Notes: generated from the letters alone by a model not told the origin. A DNA stretch of 54,690 bases from an uncultured Bacteroidales bacterium (GCA_946409645.1 CAMJXE010000012.1:1-54690); one strand, 5' to 3'. Counted from the first letter of the stretch, positions 34,523 through 43,880 are shown. Numbers and translations: made by a program.

Positions 34523-35849
34523 GACTCTATTGGTTATATCACGCGAATACTTGACGCGCATTCAGAAAAAATCGTTCATCATCATTACCATTTTGATGCC
34601 GATATTGTTTGTAGCCATGATAGTTCTGCCCGTTCTCCTGGTCACCCTTCATGAACAGAGACAATTTTCCAGAATTCTGGTGGTCGATGAGAGCGAGATT
34701 TTCATCAATAATTTTGAAGATAGCAAGCATTATGAGTTCAGTTATCGCTCCGGCGATATTGAGCAGATTAAGAAAGAGGCTTTCGAACAGGATTTTGATG
34801 TGGTTTTGCAGATCTTGGACAACTCGCAAGGCATGAAATCCAATATCTACTACAAGAAAAGTCTTCCTACTGGACTGCAATCCGAGGTGGAGGATCAGAT
34901 GGATGACATTTTTTTTAATCAATTGCTGAAAGATTCTTTGAATATAGAACCTTCGCGATACGAGAATATGCAGCGTTTGGCGAAAGCGGAATCCGCCACG
35001 ATCCAGATCGATGAACAGGGCGTTGAAAAGGAGCACGATGCCGAAATCAACCAGATTTTCGGTATGGTGTGCGGACTTGTTATCTACTTCATTATCATTA
35101 TGTTTGCCAGTCAGGTGCTGCGCGGTGTGCTGGAAGAAAAGTCCAACCGCATCGTGGAGGTGCTGATCTCGTCGGTACGCCCGACGCAATTACTTATCGG
35201 CAAAATTGTCGGTATTGCATTGGTGGGTCTCACTCAGCTGGTGATTTGGATAGCCTTGTCGGCCGCAATCCTTGGCGGTGTGCAGTTGGCTGCACCTCAT
35301 CTCTTCAGCGATGAAGAGGTGGAAACGGTTACCAACATGACCTCTTCCGGCGATTTGGTGCCCGAAGGCGCGGGGCTGTCTGTCGCTCCCGAGAACATTT
35401 TCGAAATGATTCAGAATTATTTCGCCATCTCGTTTAGCGCGATTATCTTATGCTTCATTTTCTACTTTGTCGTAGGATACCTGATCTATTCCACGCTTTA
35501 TGCTGCAACTGGCTCTGTGGTGGATCACGAGAGTGATTCTCAGCAATATACGATGCCTATTACGCTCCCGCTGATTCTTTCAATTGTCTTTGTCCCGAGC
35601 ATTTCCACTAATCCGGACGGAGCTTTGGCGTTCTGGCTCTCCATGATCCCGCTCACATCTCCGGTGACGATGATGGTGCGACTGCCATCTGGCGTTCACT
35701 CGTGGGAACTATTTCTCTCCATGGGACTTGCGCTCGGATTCCTCGTGTTAAGCATTTGGGTGTCAGCTAAAATTTATCGAATCGGCATCTTGAACTATGG
35801 CAAAAAACCGTCATGGAAGACGATATTTAAGTGGCTGCGGGAAAAGTGA
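34512..35849 (+). CDS. ABC transporter permease (NatB-like)
   Basis: 445 residues from the ATG at 34512 (MKNKTLLVISREYLTRIQKKSF), overlapping the ATPase gene by 11 bp. One N-terminal membrane helix, a large extracytoplasmic domain (~50-190), then about five C-terminal helices with 'VLRGVLEEKSNRIVEVLISSV', the ABC2-type permease signature. A longer frame from 34464 would run further into the ATPase and is not needed. Confidence 0.92.
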   Translation: MKNKTLLVISREYLTRIQKKSFIIITILMPILFVAMIVLPVLLVTLHEQRQFSRILVVDESEIFINNFEDSKHYEFSYRSGDIEQIKKEAFEQDFDVVLQILDNSQGMKSNIYYKKSLPTGLQSEVEDQMDDIFFNQLLKDSLNIEPSRYENMQRLAKAESATIQIDEQGVEKEHDAEINQIFGMVCGLVIYFIIIMFASQVLRGVLEEKSNRIVEVLISSVRPTQLLIGKIVGIALVGLTQLVIWIALSAAILGGVQLAAPHLFSDEEVETVTNMTSSGDLVPEGAGLSVAPENIFEMIQNYFAISFSAIILCFIFYFVVGYLIYSTLYAATGSVVDHESDSQQYTMPITLPLILSIVFVPSISTNPDGALAFWLSMIPLTSPVTMMVRLPSGVHSWELFLSMGLALGFLVLSIWVSAKIYRIGILNYGKKPSWKTIFKWLREK

Positions 35850-35949
35850 CGATGATAAGATGATGCGATGAATGTAGGGATGAATTGCATACGCCCGACG
35901 GTTATCGATACCCATAACGGTCAGAAGACCATAATTTAATCAGAAGCAA

Positions 35950-37296
35950 ATGGACAATAACAAATCGAGAGGTTTCACCTCGAACATAGGAGCTATTTTG
36001 GCCGCGGCGGGCGGTGCGGTCGGATTGGGAAACATTTGGCGCTATCCTTATATGTTAGGACAGAACGGCGGCGGCGCATTCTTGATTGTCAACCTGTTTT
36101 TTGTTTTGGCGATTGGTATCCCGCTGATGATGACCGAGTTTGTAATAGGCCGTCGTACACAGAGCAATGTGGTGGGCGCGTACAAGAAATTGGAACGCAA
36201 GAAAGGATGGGCCACTATTGGCTATTTCAGCATACTGGCGGTGGTTCTCATCTACGCCTTTTACAGCGTGGTGGCTGGGTGGACGCTCAACTACATCGTC
36301 TTGTCGTGTACTAACTCTCTGTCCGGGCTGACACCCAACGAGATCGCCGATGCCTTCGCCTCTTTCACCGCAGGTTCCTTCTGGCCTTTGCTGTATCAAT
36401 TTTGTTTTCTGATGCTTACGGCGTTAGTGATTTCCTTTGGCGTGCAAAAGGGCATCGAAAAGATTTCCAAGATTCTGATGCCGGTTCTCTTTGTCCTGCT
36501 GTTGCTGATGGTTGTCCGTTCATTGACGTTGCCTGGCGCGAAAGAGGGCTTGCAATTCCTCTTCAAGCCCGATTTCAGCAAGCTGACGGGCGCGGGCGTG
36601 TTAGGCGCGTTAGGACAGTCGTTCTTCTCGCTCAGCCTCGGTATGGGCGCGATGGTGACCTACGGTTCTTACATCCGCAAGGAAGATTCCCTGTTCAAGA
36701 CAAGCCTGTGGATTTCCGTGTGCGATCTCATGGTGGCGATATTGGCGGGAGTGGTGATTTTCCCGGCGGTCTTCTCCTTCGGGATGGATCCCGCCGGCGG
36801 TCCGCAACTCGTCTATGTGGTGCTGCCTAATGTTTTCAACAATATGCCGATGGGAGGATTGTTCGCCGCTGTCTTCTTCCTGTTATTAGGTATTGCCGCA
36901 CTCACTTCCACCATTTCCTTGCAGGAAATCATCGTAGCCTTCTCGGTGGAAGAACTCCACTGGACTCGTCGCAAAAGCTCGATTATCAGCATGATTAGCA
37001 TATTCGTCATCGGCATTTTCTGCACCCTGTCGTTCGGGCCGATCAGACACTGGACGCTTTTCAACCGCACCATTTTCGATTTCTTCGACCTCGTTACCGC
37101 TTCCTACCTGGTGCCTATCGGTGCCTTGGCGACGACCATCTTCCTCGGCTGGTTCTACCCGAAGGTGGAAGTCAAGGACGAGATCACCAACGGCGGCGCA
37201 CTGAAATGCAGATTCTTCGAACTTTACTACTTCATCCTGCGCATCGTCGCTCCCATTGCCCTGATCATAATCATAGTGTCAGGAATTGTTGGATAG
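35950..37296 (+). CDS. Sodium-dependent neurotransmitter-symporter family (NSS/SNF) transporter
   Basis: 448 residues, about eleven membrane helices, as in the shorter bacterial NSS members. The N-terminus carries the signature 'NIGAILAAAGGAVGLGNIWRYPY' region with the Na+/substrate-binding unwound helix, then 'QNGGGAFLIVN'. Probably imports an amino acid or related amine with Na+. Monocistronic between the ABC exporter and the SDR gene. Confidence 0.95.
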   Translation: MDNNKSRGFTSNIGAILAAAGGAVGLGNIWRYPYMLGQNGGGAFLIVNLFFVLAIGIPLMMTEFVIGRRTQSNVVGAYKKLERKKGWATIGYFSILAVVLIYAFYSVVAGWTLNYIVLSCTNSLSGLTPNEIADAFASFTAGSFWPLLYQFCFLMLTALVISFGVQKGIEKISKILMPVLFVLLLLMVVRSLTLPGAKEGLQFLFKPDFSKLTGAGVLGALGQSFFSLSLGMGAMVTYGSYIRKEDSLFKTSLWISVCDLMVAILAGVVIFPAVFSFGMDPAGGPQLVYVVLPNVFNNMPMGGLFAAVFFLLLGIAALTSTISLQEIIVAFSVEELHWTRRKSSIISMISIFVIGIFCTLSFGPIRHWTLFNRTIFDFFDLVTASYLVPIGALATTIFLGWFYPKVEVKDEITNGGALKCRFFELYYFILRIVAPIALIIIIVSGIVG

Positions 37297-37334
37297 CCTC
37301 TGACGGATATCCGGTGTTTTTCGAAGCAATAACG

Positions 37335-37374
37335 ACAGTTTCTGCGATATTTTGCGATTTCTGCGGGAGAAAAC
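37335..37374. repeat. Degenerate TCTGCG intergenic repeat, copy 1
   Basis: TTTCTGCGATATTTTGCGATTTCTGCGGGA-type sequence (split here in two parts: 'tttctgcgatattttgcg' and 'atttctgcgggagaaaa'). Related to 38150-38180, 39333-39385, 40781-40815 and 41684-41732. Confidence 0.7.
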
Positions 37375-37384
37375 AATAAAAGTG

Positions 37385-37392
37385 TATTTTTG
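37385..37392 (+). promoter_or_regulatory. -7 promoter box of the SDR gene
   Basis: TATTTTTG, 37 bp upstream of the ATG at 37429. Confidence 0.6.
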
Positions 37393-37428
37393 CAGCTTCA
37401 TATCAAACAAATTTCTAAACCTTAAAAA

Positions 37429-38139
37429 ATGAAGGAAAAGACTGCATTCATCACTGGAGCCAATAAAGGAATCGGATTCGGCATTGCGAAACATCTCGGC
37501 CTGAGCGGCTGGAGAATCATCATCGGGGCGCGAAATCAGGAACGTGCGGAGAAGGCCATCCGCGAGCTCACCGCCTTGGGCATCGATGTGCCCGGATGGG
37601 TATGCGTGGAGCTGGCCGACCTTGCGAGCGTGGAAAACGCCGCCCGCGAGCTGAACGACAAACACCCTGAACTTTCGCTGTTGGTGAACAACGCCGGTAT
37701 CCCGGGCGACATGGGCGTGGACAGCCTCCATACGGAAATCGGCGACATCCGGGAGACCCTCGAAGTGAACTTCGTCGGCACTTTCGCGCTCACCAAGCTG
37801 CTGATGCCTCTGCTTGCGAAGAACCACGGCCGGATTGTCAACGTCACCGTGCCGTCGGAAATCAGTCCCTACTGGCATCCGTTAGCCTACGTGACGAGCA
37901 AGGCCGCCCAGAACGCCATGATGGGCGTGATGGCCATCGAGTTCCAGCAGCACAACACCCCGCTGGAGATTTTCTCGGTGCACCCGGGACCCACCACCAC
38001 CGACCTCAACGGCAACATGAGTCTCCCCGGCTTCCACGACATCGACACGGTAGGTGAGAAGATGGCCGAGCTCATCAACGACGGTCAGAGCCATCAAGGC
38101 GAATTCGTAGAACTGTACCCGATTGTGAAAGAGGATTAG
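37429..38139 (+). CDS. Short-chain dehydrogenase/reductase
   Basis: 236 residues, classical SDR. Cofactor-binding 'TGANKGIGFGIAK' (~9-21), 'NNAG' (~87-90), catalytic Ser in 'VTVPSE' and Tyr/Lys in 'YVTSKAAQ' (~150-157). Acts on an unknown carbonyl or alcohol with NAD(P)H. Own promoter, no operon partner. Codons are richer in G+C than in neighbours. Confidence 0.93.
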   Translation: MKEKTAFITGANKGIGFGIAKHLGLSGWRIIIGARNQERAEKAIRELTALGIDVPGWVCVELADLASVENAARELNDKHPELSLLVNNAGIPGDMGVDSLHTEIGDIRETLEVNFVGTFALTKLLMPLLAKNHGRIVNVTVPSEISPYWHPLAYVTSKAAQNAMMGVMAIEFQQHNTPLEIFSVHPGPTTTDLNGNMSLPGFHDIDTVGEKMAELINDGQSHQGEFVELYPIVKED

Positions 38140-38149
38140 CCGAATGGTT

Positions 38150-38180
38150 TTCCCGCAGAACTCGCAGACTTGTGTGGAAA
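38150..38180. repeat. Degenerate TCTGCG intergenic repeat, copy 2 (inverted)
   Basis: TTCCCGCAGAACTCGCAGAC, the reverse complement form of the same motif, in the SDR-Fic spacer. Confidence 0.65.
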
Positions 38181-38228
38181 ATGATCTGCTATGTTCTATT
38201 CAGCGGGAAAAATATCAGGAAAAATAGT

Positions 38229-38236
38229 ACTTTTGC
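38229..38236 (+). promoter_or_regulatory. -7 promoter box of the Fic gene
   Basis: TACTTTTG, about 20 bp upstream of the start codon; fits TAnnTTTG. Confidence 0.6.
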
Positions 38237-38254
38237 AGCCGAAAAACAGCTGTG

Positions 38255-39280
38255 ATGGTCACGAAACAGGAACAACAATTGCTTGACGCACTCAATGAGT
38301 ATCAATCGTTGGGAATTTCGGAACAGATAGACTACAAAAAATTCTATCTGTATTCCATTATTACCCATTCCACGGCTATTGAGGGGAGTACCGTCACGGA
38401 AATTGAGAACCAGCTGCTGTTTGATGAGGGTATTGCCGCGAAGGGACGAAGTATGCAGGAACAGCTGATGAACCTTGACCTGAAAGCGGCTTACGAACAT
38501 TCAATGCAGCTTGCCGAGCAGCATAAGGATTTTTCCGTGGAAATGCTGAAAACATTGTCCGCACTGGTTATGAAAAACACGGGAAGTGCGTACAATACAG
38601 TGCAAGGTTCATTTGATGCGTCCAAAGGGGACTTGCGTTTAGTCAGCGTCACCGCCGGAATCGGTGGACGCTCCTATATGGATTATCGGAAAGTTCCGGA
38701 AAAATTGCAGGAGTTCTGTCTGCAGTTGAACGAAATGAGACGGCAGCTTGTCAATTCTAACGATTTGATCGCTAAATATCTGTTGACGTTCGATGCCCAT
38801 TATCAATTGGTGACCATTCATCCCTGGGTAGATGGCAACGGACGCATGTCCAGATTGGTGATGAATCATCTGCAATATGAATTCGGACTGGAGCCCGTGA
38901 AAATCAACAAAGCAGACAAAGCAGAGTACATCCAGTCGTTGGTTGATTCAAGGGAACAGGAAAGTACAGAACTATTCCGTCGGTTTATGCTGGAACAGCA
39001 CACCCGCAACATCCGCAAAGAGATTGAGGAGTTCAAGGAATCCCAGTCCGCTGACCCGATAAAACCGCTTTCTGACCCGATAAAACGTTTCGCTGACCCG
39101 ATAACGGAACGGCTCTATCAAGCTCTATTGAAAGACAACGATCTCAATTATGCGGCGTACGGTGCTCTGTTGGGCGTGTCTGAGGCCACTGTCAAGCGCC
39201 GACTCGGCGAGTTGAAGGCAGCGGGTTATATCACTCGCGTCGGCAGCAACAAGAGCGGACATTGGGAGGTGTTGAAATAA
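38255..39280 (+). CDS. Fic family protein (AMP transferase) with N-terminal inhibitory motif
   Basis: 341 residues. The core Fic motif 'HPWVDGNGRMSR' begins at residue 189 with the catalytic His and the Asp/Gly loop intact. An inhibitory-helix-like 'STAIEGS' (S-x-x-x-E-G) near residue 44 suggests a class II, self-inhibited enzyme. The C-terminus after 'DPIKPLSDPIKRFADPI' is a winged-helix segment ('AAYGALLGVSEATVKRRLGELKAAGYI'), as in DNA-binding Fic proteins. Fic proteins transfer AMP or other nucleotide groups to protein side chains; target unknown. The GTG codon just before the ATG is an alternative start. Confidence 0.9.
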   Translation: MVTKQEQQLLDALNEYQSLGISEQIDYKKFYLYSIITHSTAIEGSTVTEIENQLLFDEGIAAKGRSMQEQLMNLDLKAAYEHSMQLAEQHKDFSVEMLKTLSALVMKNTGSAYNTVQGSFDASKGDLRLVSVTAGIGGRSYMDYRKVPEKLQEFCLQLNEMRRQLVNSNDLIAKYLLTFDAHYQLVTIHPWVDGNGRMSRLVMNHLQYEFGLEPVKINKADKAEYIQSLVDSREQESTELFRRFMLEQHTRNIRKEIEEFKESQSADPIKPLSDPIKRFADPITERLYQALLKDNDLNYAAYGALLGVSEATVKRRLGELKAAGYITRVGSNKSGHWEVLK

Positions 39281-39332
39281 ACGGAAAGTTCGGTACAAGG
39301 TGATTCCGTTTGTGTGGTAGTGGGATGCCCGT

Positions 39333-39385
39333 AGAATCTGCTGATTTGCGCAGAAAAAAGGTTGCGATGTTCTACGAAAATTCGC
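39333..39385. repeat. Degenerate TCTGCG intergenic repeat, copy 3
   Basis: GAATCTGCTGATTTGCGCAG followed by AAAAAAGGTTGCGATGTTCT; the weakest member of the family, between the Fic and DUF4143 genes. Confidence 0.45.
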
Positions 39386-39424
39386 AAAAAAAATCGACAT
39401 TGGATTTTATTAAGCGGAATTTTA

Positions 39425-39432
39425 TATTTTTG
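39425..39432 (+). promoter_or_regulatory. -7 promoter box of the DUF4143 ATPase gene
   Basis: TATTTTTG, 47 bp upstream of the ATG at 39479. Confidence 0.6.
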
Positions 39433-39478
39433 CACCGTTTTATAAGATGTCGTTTAATAAAAATACCCGTTTGTAATT

Positions 39479-40756
39479 ATGGCCATTGCAAGAAACACAT
39501 TGAAACAAATTCTCCTTGACAATCAAAAGGATGTCGAACAATACACTGTTTTCCCTCGCCAGTACGACATAGACAGTTTTCCTTTGCAGGTTTTTGTCGG
39601 AGTTCGACGCTCTGGGAAATCGTTTCTACTCTTCCAGAAGATGCGCCAAATGCTGGAAGCCGGCCGTACGTGGGCCGATATGCTCTATTTGGACTTTGAA
39701 GACACCCGATTGGATGGATTTACCGCATCCGATTTCAATTTGATTTTGGAATGCCACCAAGAGATGTATGGCAAACGTCCGATGCTGTTTTTTGATGAGA
39801 TGCAAAACATTGAGGGATGGCAGAAGTTTGCACGTAACCTTGCTGACAAAAAATACAACGTTATCATTACGGGGAGCAACGCCAAGATGCTTTCGAGGGA
39901 AATTATGGCATCCTTGGGAGGGCGTTTCCTGCCCGTAGAGGTGTATCCGTTCAGTTTTCGGGAATACCTGTCGTATAAGCAGATTCCGTTTGACGAGCTA
40001 TCGCTAACAGCCACCGAATCGAAAGGGCGTTTTATGAGTGAGTATCGTGAATATTTGATCTGGGGCGGTCTGCCTGAGTCTATCAACCTGCCCGTCAAAA
40101 GGAGCTACCTGTCGAGCGTATATCAGAAAATTTATCTTGGCGACATCATCCAACGCAATGGTGTTTCTAATCCTAAGCTTTTACAGCTGATGCTCAAAAA
40201 GATGGCGGAAAGCGTGATGCAGCCGATCTCTTACAATCGCATTGCCAAGATCCTTTCCAGCGTGTCGGGCAAAATCAGTGTGCCGACGGTCTCCAATTAT
40301 GTGGACTTTTCTGAAGATGCATGGCTACTGTTGCGCCTGAGGAACATTGCGTCGGCATTTACGGAGAAAGAGAGTGTTTGCAAGTATTATTTCATTGACA
40401 ATGGCCTGCTCTCGATTCAGCTGATGGATTGCGAAACGCTTTTACTGGAAAACATGGTGGCACTTTCGCTCTTCCGCAAGTACGGACACGACAAAGACAA
40501 CGAGCGCGTGTTTTTCTATAACGCCAACATTGAGGTGGACTTCTATGTGCCTGATGACAAACTCGCCGTGCAAGTTGCCTATTCGATTGCTGATCCTGAC
40601 ACTTTGCGCTGGGAATCCGGTGCGCTTGGCAAACTGCCGAGGATTCACCCTTGTCGCCGCCGTGCCATTGTCACATACGACGAAGAGGGCACACTGGAAG
40701 ATGAATATGGAACCATTGAAATAATCCCTGCGTGGAAATGGTTATTGGAAGGGTGA
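39479..40756 (+). CDS. AAA_14/DUF4143 ATP-binding protein
   Basis: 425 residues. The variant P-loop 'GVRRSGKSFLLFQKM' is at ~41-55, Walker B 'PMLFFDEMQN' at ~101-110, sensor 'VIITGSNAKMLS' at ~131-142. The C-terminal DUF4143 domain contains 'YYFIDNGLLSIQL' and a PD-(D/E)xK-like 'FFYNANIEVDFYVPDDKLAVQVAY'. These solitary ATPases are frequent in gut Bacteroidota and archaea; role unknown. Confidence 0.9.
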   Translation: MAIARNTLKQILLDNQKDVEQYTVFPRQYDIDSFPLQVFVGVRRSGKSFLLFQKMRQMLEAGRTWADMLYLDFEDTRLDGFTASDFNLILECHQEMYGKRPMLFFDEMQNIEGWQKFARNLADKKYNVIITGSNAKMLSREIMASLGGRFLPVEVYPFSFREYLSYKQIPFDELSLTATESKGRFMSEYREYLIWGGLPESINLPVKRSYLSSVYQKIYLGDIIQRNGVSNPKLLQLMLKKMAESVMQPISYNRIAKILSSVSGKISVPTVSNYVDFSEDAWLLLRLRNIASAFTEKESVCKYYFIDNGLLSIQLMDCETLLLENMVALSLFRKYGHDKDNERVFFYNANIEVDFYVPDDKLAVQVAYSIADPDTLRWESGALGKLPRIHPCRRRAIVTYDEEGTLEDEYGTIEIIPAWKWLLEG

Positions 40757-40780
40757 TTCGATGATTCGCGCAGAATAATA

Positions 40781-40815
40781 GTCTGCGATAGTCTGCGAAG
40801 TCTGCGGGAAAAAAC
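40781..40815. repeat. TCTGCG intergenic repeat, copy 4
   Basis: GTCTGCGATAGTCTGCGAAG then TCTGCGGGAAAAAACT: three units in tandem, ending at the stop of the ferredoxin-type gene. Confidence 0.75.
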
Positions 40816-41633
40816 TATTTCAACGCTCCCACCGGACACGCCTTCTTGCACTGCTGGCAGAGAATGCACTCGGTGGCGTTCTTCCGCTTGCGCGAGTTGT
40901 TGTTGACCTCCACCTCCATCGGGCAGACTTTCAGGCAATTGTCGCAATGGATGCACTTGGCTTCGTCGCACTTGATACGCAGTAACGAGAAGTAACTCAT
41001 CGGTTTGAGGAACACCGTGATGGGGCAGATGTACTTGCAGAAAGCGCGGTTGTCCTTCAGCACAACGGCCAGGACGATTCCGACGGCGTAGTAGAGCACA
41101 TTCCCGGCCACGAAAAGGTAGAACATCGTGTTTTTGTCGGCTTTGCCGAGGCACATCAGCAGGATGACGATGGCGAGCGACAGCGCGAACATCACATAGC
41201 GCACCCATCCGAAGCTTTTCCGCGGTTTCGCGGGCTGCTTGTACGGCAACAGGTCGAGAATCATCGCGGTCCAGCAGGCAAACCCGCACCAGCCGCGCCC
41301 GAACAGCAGCGGTCCGAAGATCTTGGCGATGAGGTAGTGCAGCACCCCCGCCCCGACAACCCCGGAGAGCAGATAGTACCAGAATCCCTCCATCTGCATG
41401 TTCTCGCGACAGACAAGGCCGAGGAACACCAAAATGTAGCTTCCCACGGTGAACTGCACGAACTCGCGGGCGTGTTTCCACCCCGCCGTCATCAATATCC
41501 CCCCAACGCCAAGGCAGATGCCGATGTAAGAAAAGTTCAACAGAAAGAAGAGATTTCCTGTTGAGAGCCAAAGCGATACGGCAATGACCTCGAAAATGGC
41601 GAACAGGAGGATGGGGGTTCGGTATTTCTTCAT
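40815..41633 (-). CDS. 4Fe-4S membrane protein, NapH/YccM-like
   Basis: 272 residues. Six or so membrane helices occupy ~1-205, with a 'GRGWCGFACW' loop (~92-101) typical of 4Fe-4S binding NapH/CcoG-like proteins. Two C-terminal ferredoxin motifs follow: 'CIHCDNCLKVCP' and 'CILCQQCKKACP'. Probably moves electrons from quinol or a soluble donor through the inner membrane; partner unknown, as it is monocistronic. Confidence 0.88.
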   Translation of the reverse strand: MKKYRTPILLFAIFEVIAVSLWLSTGNLFFLLNFSYIGICLGVGGILMTAGWKHAREFVQFTVGSYILVFLGLVCRENMQMEGFWYYLLSGVVGAGVLHYLIAKIFGPLLFGRGWCGFACWTAMILDLLPYKQPAKPRKSFGWVRYVMFALSLAIVILLMCLGKADKNTMFYLFVAGNVLYYAVGIVLAVVLKDNRAFCKYICPITVFLKPMSYFSLLRIKCDEAKCIHCDNCLKVCPMEVEVNNNSRKRKNATECILCQQCKKACPVGALK

Positions 41634-41683
41634 AACGGGATGTTTTTAACGGCGCGAAAATAGGAAAAATATACTTCCGCTGA

Positions 41684-41732
41684 ACTCGCAGACTTGCGCA
41701 GAAAAAAGGTCTGCGAAGTCTGCGGGAAAACC
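41684..41732. repeat. TCTGCG intergenic repeat, copy 5
   Basis: ACTCGCAGACTTGCGCAG (inverted arm) followed by GGTCTGCGAAGTCTGCGGGA, so this copy is partly palindromic. Confidence 0.75.
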
Positions 41733-41791
41733 ATTCTGTCTTTCACGCTTTCGATTTTCATAGTGGTATCTTCACAAATCCCGATTTTTTG

Positions 41792-41799
41792 TATTTTTG
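41792..41799 (+). promoter_or_regulatory. -7 promoter box of prfB
   Basis: TATTTTTG followed by GCGGCC, 200 bp upstream of the prfB ATG. No closer box was seen. Confidence 0.5.
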
Positions 41800-41895
41800 C
41801 GGCCTATTTGAGACTCGAGACGCTCAGGAGTCGAAGAGTACTTGATAATTGCTTCCTTGAGCAGCTTCGAAGAGGCAAGACGCACGAAGTGCTAA

Positions 41896-41929
41896 TACCC
41901 CCACACAAGCGCAGCGCAGTGTGGGGGTA
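41896..41929 (+). promoter_or_regulatory. Hairpin in the prfB leader
   Basis: TACCCCCACAC (41896-41906), a 12-base loop, and GTGTGGGGGTA (41919-41929) pair perfectly. No T-run follows, so it is not a simple terminator. Confidence 0.55.
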
Positions 41930-41998
41930 AACAGGGACGAAAAGGGACGAAGCGCAGTGTGGGGGCGACAACAACGATAATAAATAAAGTAATAAGAT

Positions 41999-43082
41999 AT
42001 GACAACATCCGACCAAATCAAAGCGGTTCAAACGAGGCTCAGTGAGCTAAGGAGGTATCTTTGACGTAGATGCCAAAGAACAGGAAATTAAAGACAAAGA
42101 ACAAATAACCCAACAAGACGGCTTCTGGGACGACCCCAAGGCTGCCGAGAAGTTGCTGAAAGAGATCAGCGGCATCAAAGCGTGGGTGGCCGACTACTAC
42201 AAGGCCGCCGAGCTGAACGATGAACTTCTGGTGGTCAGCGAGTTCCAGCAGTCGGGAGATGCCACGGAAGCCGAACTCGACGAGGCCTACAACAAGACGA
42301 TGGAGGCCGTGGAGAAGCTGGAGTTCAAGAACATGATGCGCGACGAGGAGGACTCCTTCGACGCGATTCTGAACATCAACTCGGGAGCGGGCGGCACCGA
42401 AAGCTGCGACTGGGCCGAGATGCTCCTGCGTATGTATATGCGCTGGGCGGAACGCCACAACTTCTCCGTGAAACTCATTGACCGTCAGGAAGGTGACGTG
42501 GCCGGCATCAAGTCCGCCTCCATCGAAATCGAGGGCTCCTACGCTTACGGCTTTCTCAAGAGCGAGAATGGCGTGCATCGTTTGGTACGCATTTCCCCGT
42601 TCGATTCTGCGGCGCGGCGACACACTTCTTTCGCCTCTGTCTTCGCCTATCCCATCATCAACGACGACATCGAGATTGAGGTCAGTCCGGCGGACATCTC
42701 GTGGGACACCTACCGCAGCAGCGGTCCCGGCGGGCAGAACGTCAACAAGGTGGAGACGGCGGTGCGCCTGCACCACCATCCCACGGGCATCATCATCGAG
42801 TGCCAGGTGACACGCTCGCAGTCGCAGAACCGCGAGAAGGCCATGCAAATGCTGAAATCGCAGCTCTACCAGATCGAACTGGAAAAGAAACGGGAGAAGC
42901 TCAACGAAATTGAGAGTTCCAAGAAACGCATCGAATGGGGCAGCCAGATCCGCAGCTACGTGATGCAGCCCTACAAGCTGGTGAAGGACCTGCGCACGCA
43001 GTACGAGGTCGGCAACGTGAATGCGGTCATGGACGGCGACATCGACGGCTTCATCAAGGCGTATCTGATGCAGTTTCACTGA
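41999..43082 (+). CDS. prfB: Peptide chain release factor 2, with programmed +1 frameshift
   Basis: The ATG at 41999 starts [21 protein letters not shown] and meets an in-frame UGA at 42062-42064. The context is the conserved RF2 shift site: an internal AGGAGG (SD-like), UAU, CUU, UGA, C. A +1 shift on CUU continues from GAC at 42063 to the stop at 43082, giving 360 residues. The tripeptide anticodon-like 'SPFDSAARR' and the catalytic 'GPGGQNVNK' (GGQ near residue 244) are intact. It releases peptides at UGA and UAA; low RF2 favours the shift, giving autoregulation. Its 3' end overlaps the convergent gene by seven bases. Confidence 0.97.
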
Positions 43083-43870
43083 GCCTTCTGCTTCTCGGTC
43101 AGATATTTCCAATACCTTCTCGGCATGTCCTGCAGCTGTTTCCGGGGGTTCATGCGCTCCTTGATGCAGATAGCCTTGAAATAGGTGCGCCACAGATCCT
43201 GCAAAAGTTGGTCGTCGTCGCTCAGCACGTCGTCGTTCAGATGCCCGTTGGCGAGGTTGAACGTCACCGATGACTCGTCGGCGAAAGTGATGTGGACCGG
43301 TGCGGAGGCTCCGTCGTAGTAGAACCCGTAGTGGCGTTTCGCGTCGTAGATGAGCCACGGTTGGTCGTTGAACCGGTCCGCGAAATGGTCGGTGATGAGC
43401 GGCAGCACGTTGTGGTCGGGCGAGATGACGGCGAGGTAGGTGCCGTCCTTGGCCTTCTGGAAACGGATGAACTGCTTCATTCGCTGTCCCTCGTGCAGCA
43501 CCTTGCGGGCGATGTTGGTCACGGAAAGCACGTCGGGGTCGGCGAAGTTGTGTTCTATCCCCGGCGCCCCCTCAGGCTGGCGGAACACTTTGCAGATATA
43601 GCGGAACAGCGGGTTGTGAAGCTCCGGAAGCTCGGACAGCCAGCTGACGGCAAGCATCTTCACGGCGTTTTTCGGCAACCGTTTCTCCAACCCCTTCCAC
43701 ACGCGCCCCGCCTTTTCCTCATCGGTGGGGACGGCATATAACCGCTCGCAGAACAGCGGCACGGGGTCTCCCTCCGCCAACAGCATCTCCGGCCGTTCGC
43801 GCAGTGCGAACGCCTCGAAGACTGCCGTGAGGAGGCCGTTGATTGTGCCGTCGAAAGAATATATCGTCAT
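43076..43870 (-). CDS. Putative DNA repair protein of the TIGR03915 (DUF4130) family
   Basis: 264 residues from the ATG at 43870 ([21 protein letters not shown]), the usual start of the family. The C-terminal DUF4130 region has '[34 protein letters not shown]'. Family members stand next to a radical SAM partner (TIGR03916) and are predicted to act in DNA repair or modification. Here the partner lies 1.9 kb away (45799-47088) on the same strand, with three unrelated genes between. It now has its own TATTTTTG box at 43881-43888. Confidence 0.88.
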   Translation of the reverse strand: MTIYSFDGTINGLLTAVFEAFALRERPEMLLAEGDPVPLFCERLYAVPTDEEKAGRVWKGLEKRLPKNAVKMLAVSWLSELPELHNPLFRYICKVFRQPEGAPGIEHNFADPDVLSVTNIARKVLHEGQRMKQFIRFQKAKDGTYLAVISPDHNVLPLITDHFADRFNDQPWLIYDAKRHYGFYYDGASAPVHITFADESSVTFNLANGHLNDDVLSDDDQLLQDLWRTYFKAICIKERMNPRKQLQDMPRRYWKYLTEKQKAQ

Positions 43871-43880
43871 AATTTGGTCG

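Larger units (their letters stand above)
41634..41998. other. 365-bp spacer: TCTGCG repeat, promoter and long leader of prfB
   Basis: No credible gene. It holds a TCTGCG repeat (41684-41732), a TATTTTTG box (41792-41799) for prfB, and a ~190-nt leader with a strong hairpin at 41896-41929. GCGCAGTGTGGGGG of the hairpin's right arm recurs at 41952-41965. Confidence 0.6.

Noticed and set aside
40645-41571. 308-codon frame on the minus strand
   Set aside because: Same strand as the 4Fe-4S protein gene but in another frame; Arg-rich translation, while the overlapping frame has clear ferredoxin motifs.
42062-42064. In-frame TGA in prfB as a mutation or sequencing error
   Set aside because: The surrounding AGGAGG-TAT-CTT-TGA-C is the conserved RF2 frameshift site, so the gene is intact.
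42039-43358. 439-codon frame on the minus strand
   Set aside because: Antisense to prfB and running into the TIGR03915 gene; R/H/A-rich shadow translation with no motifs.
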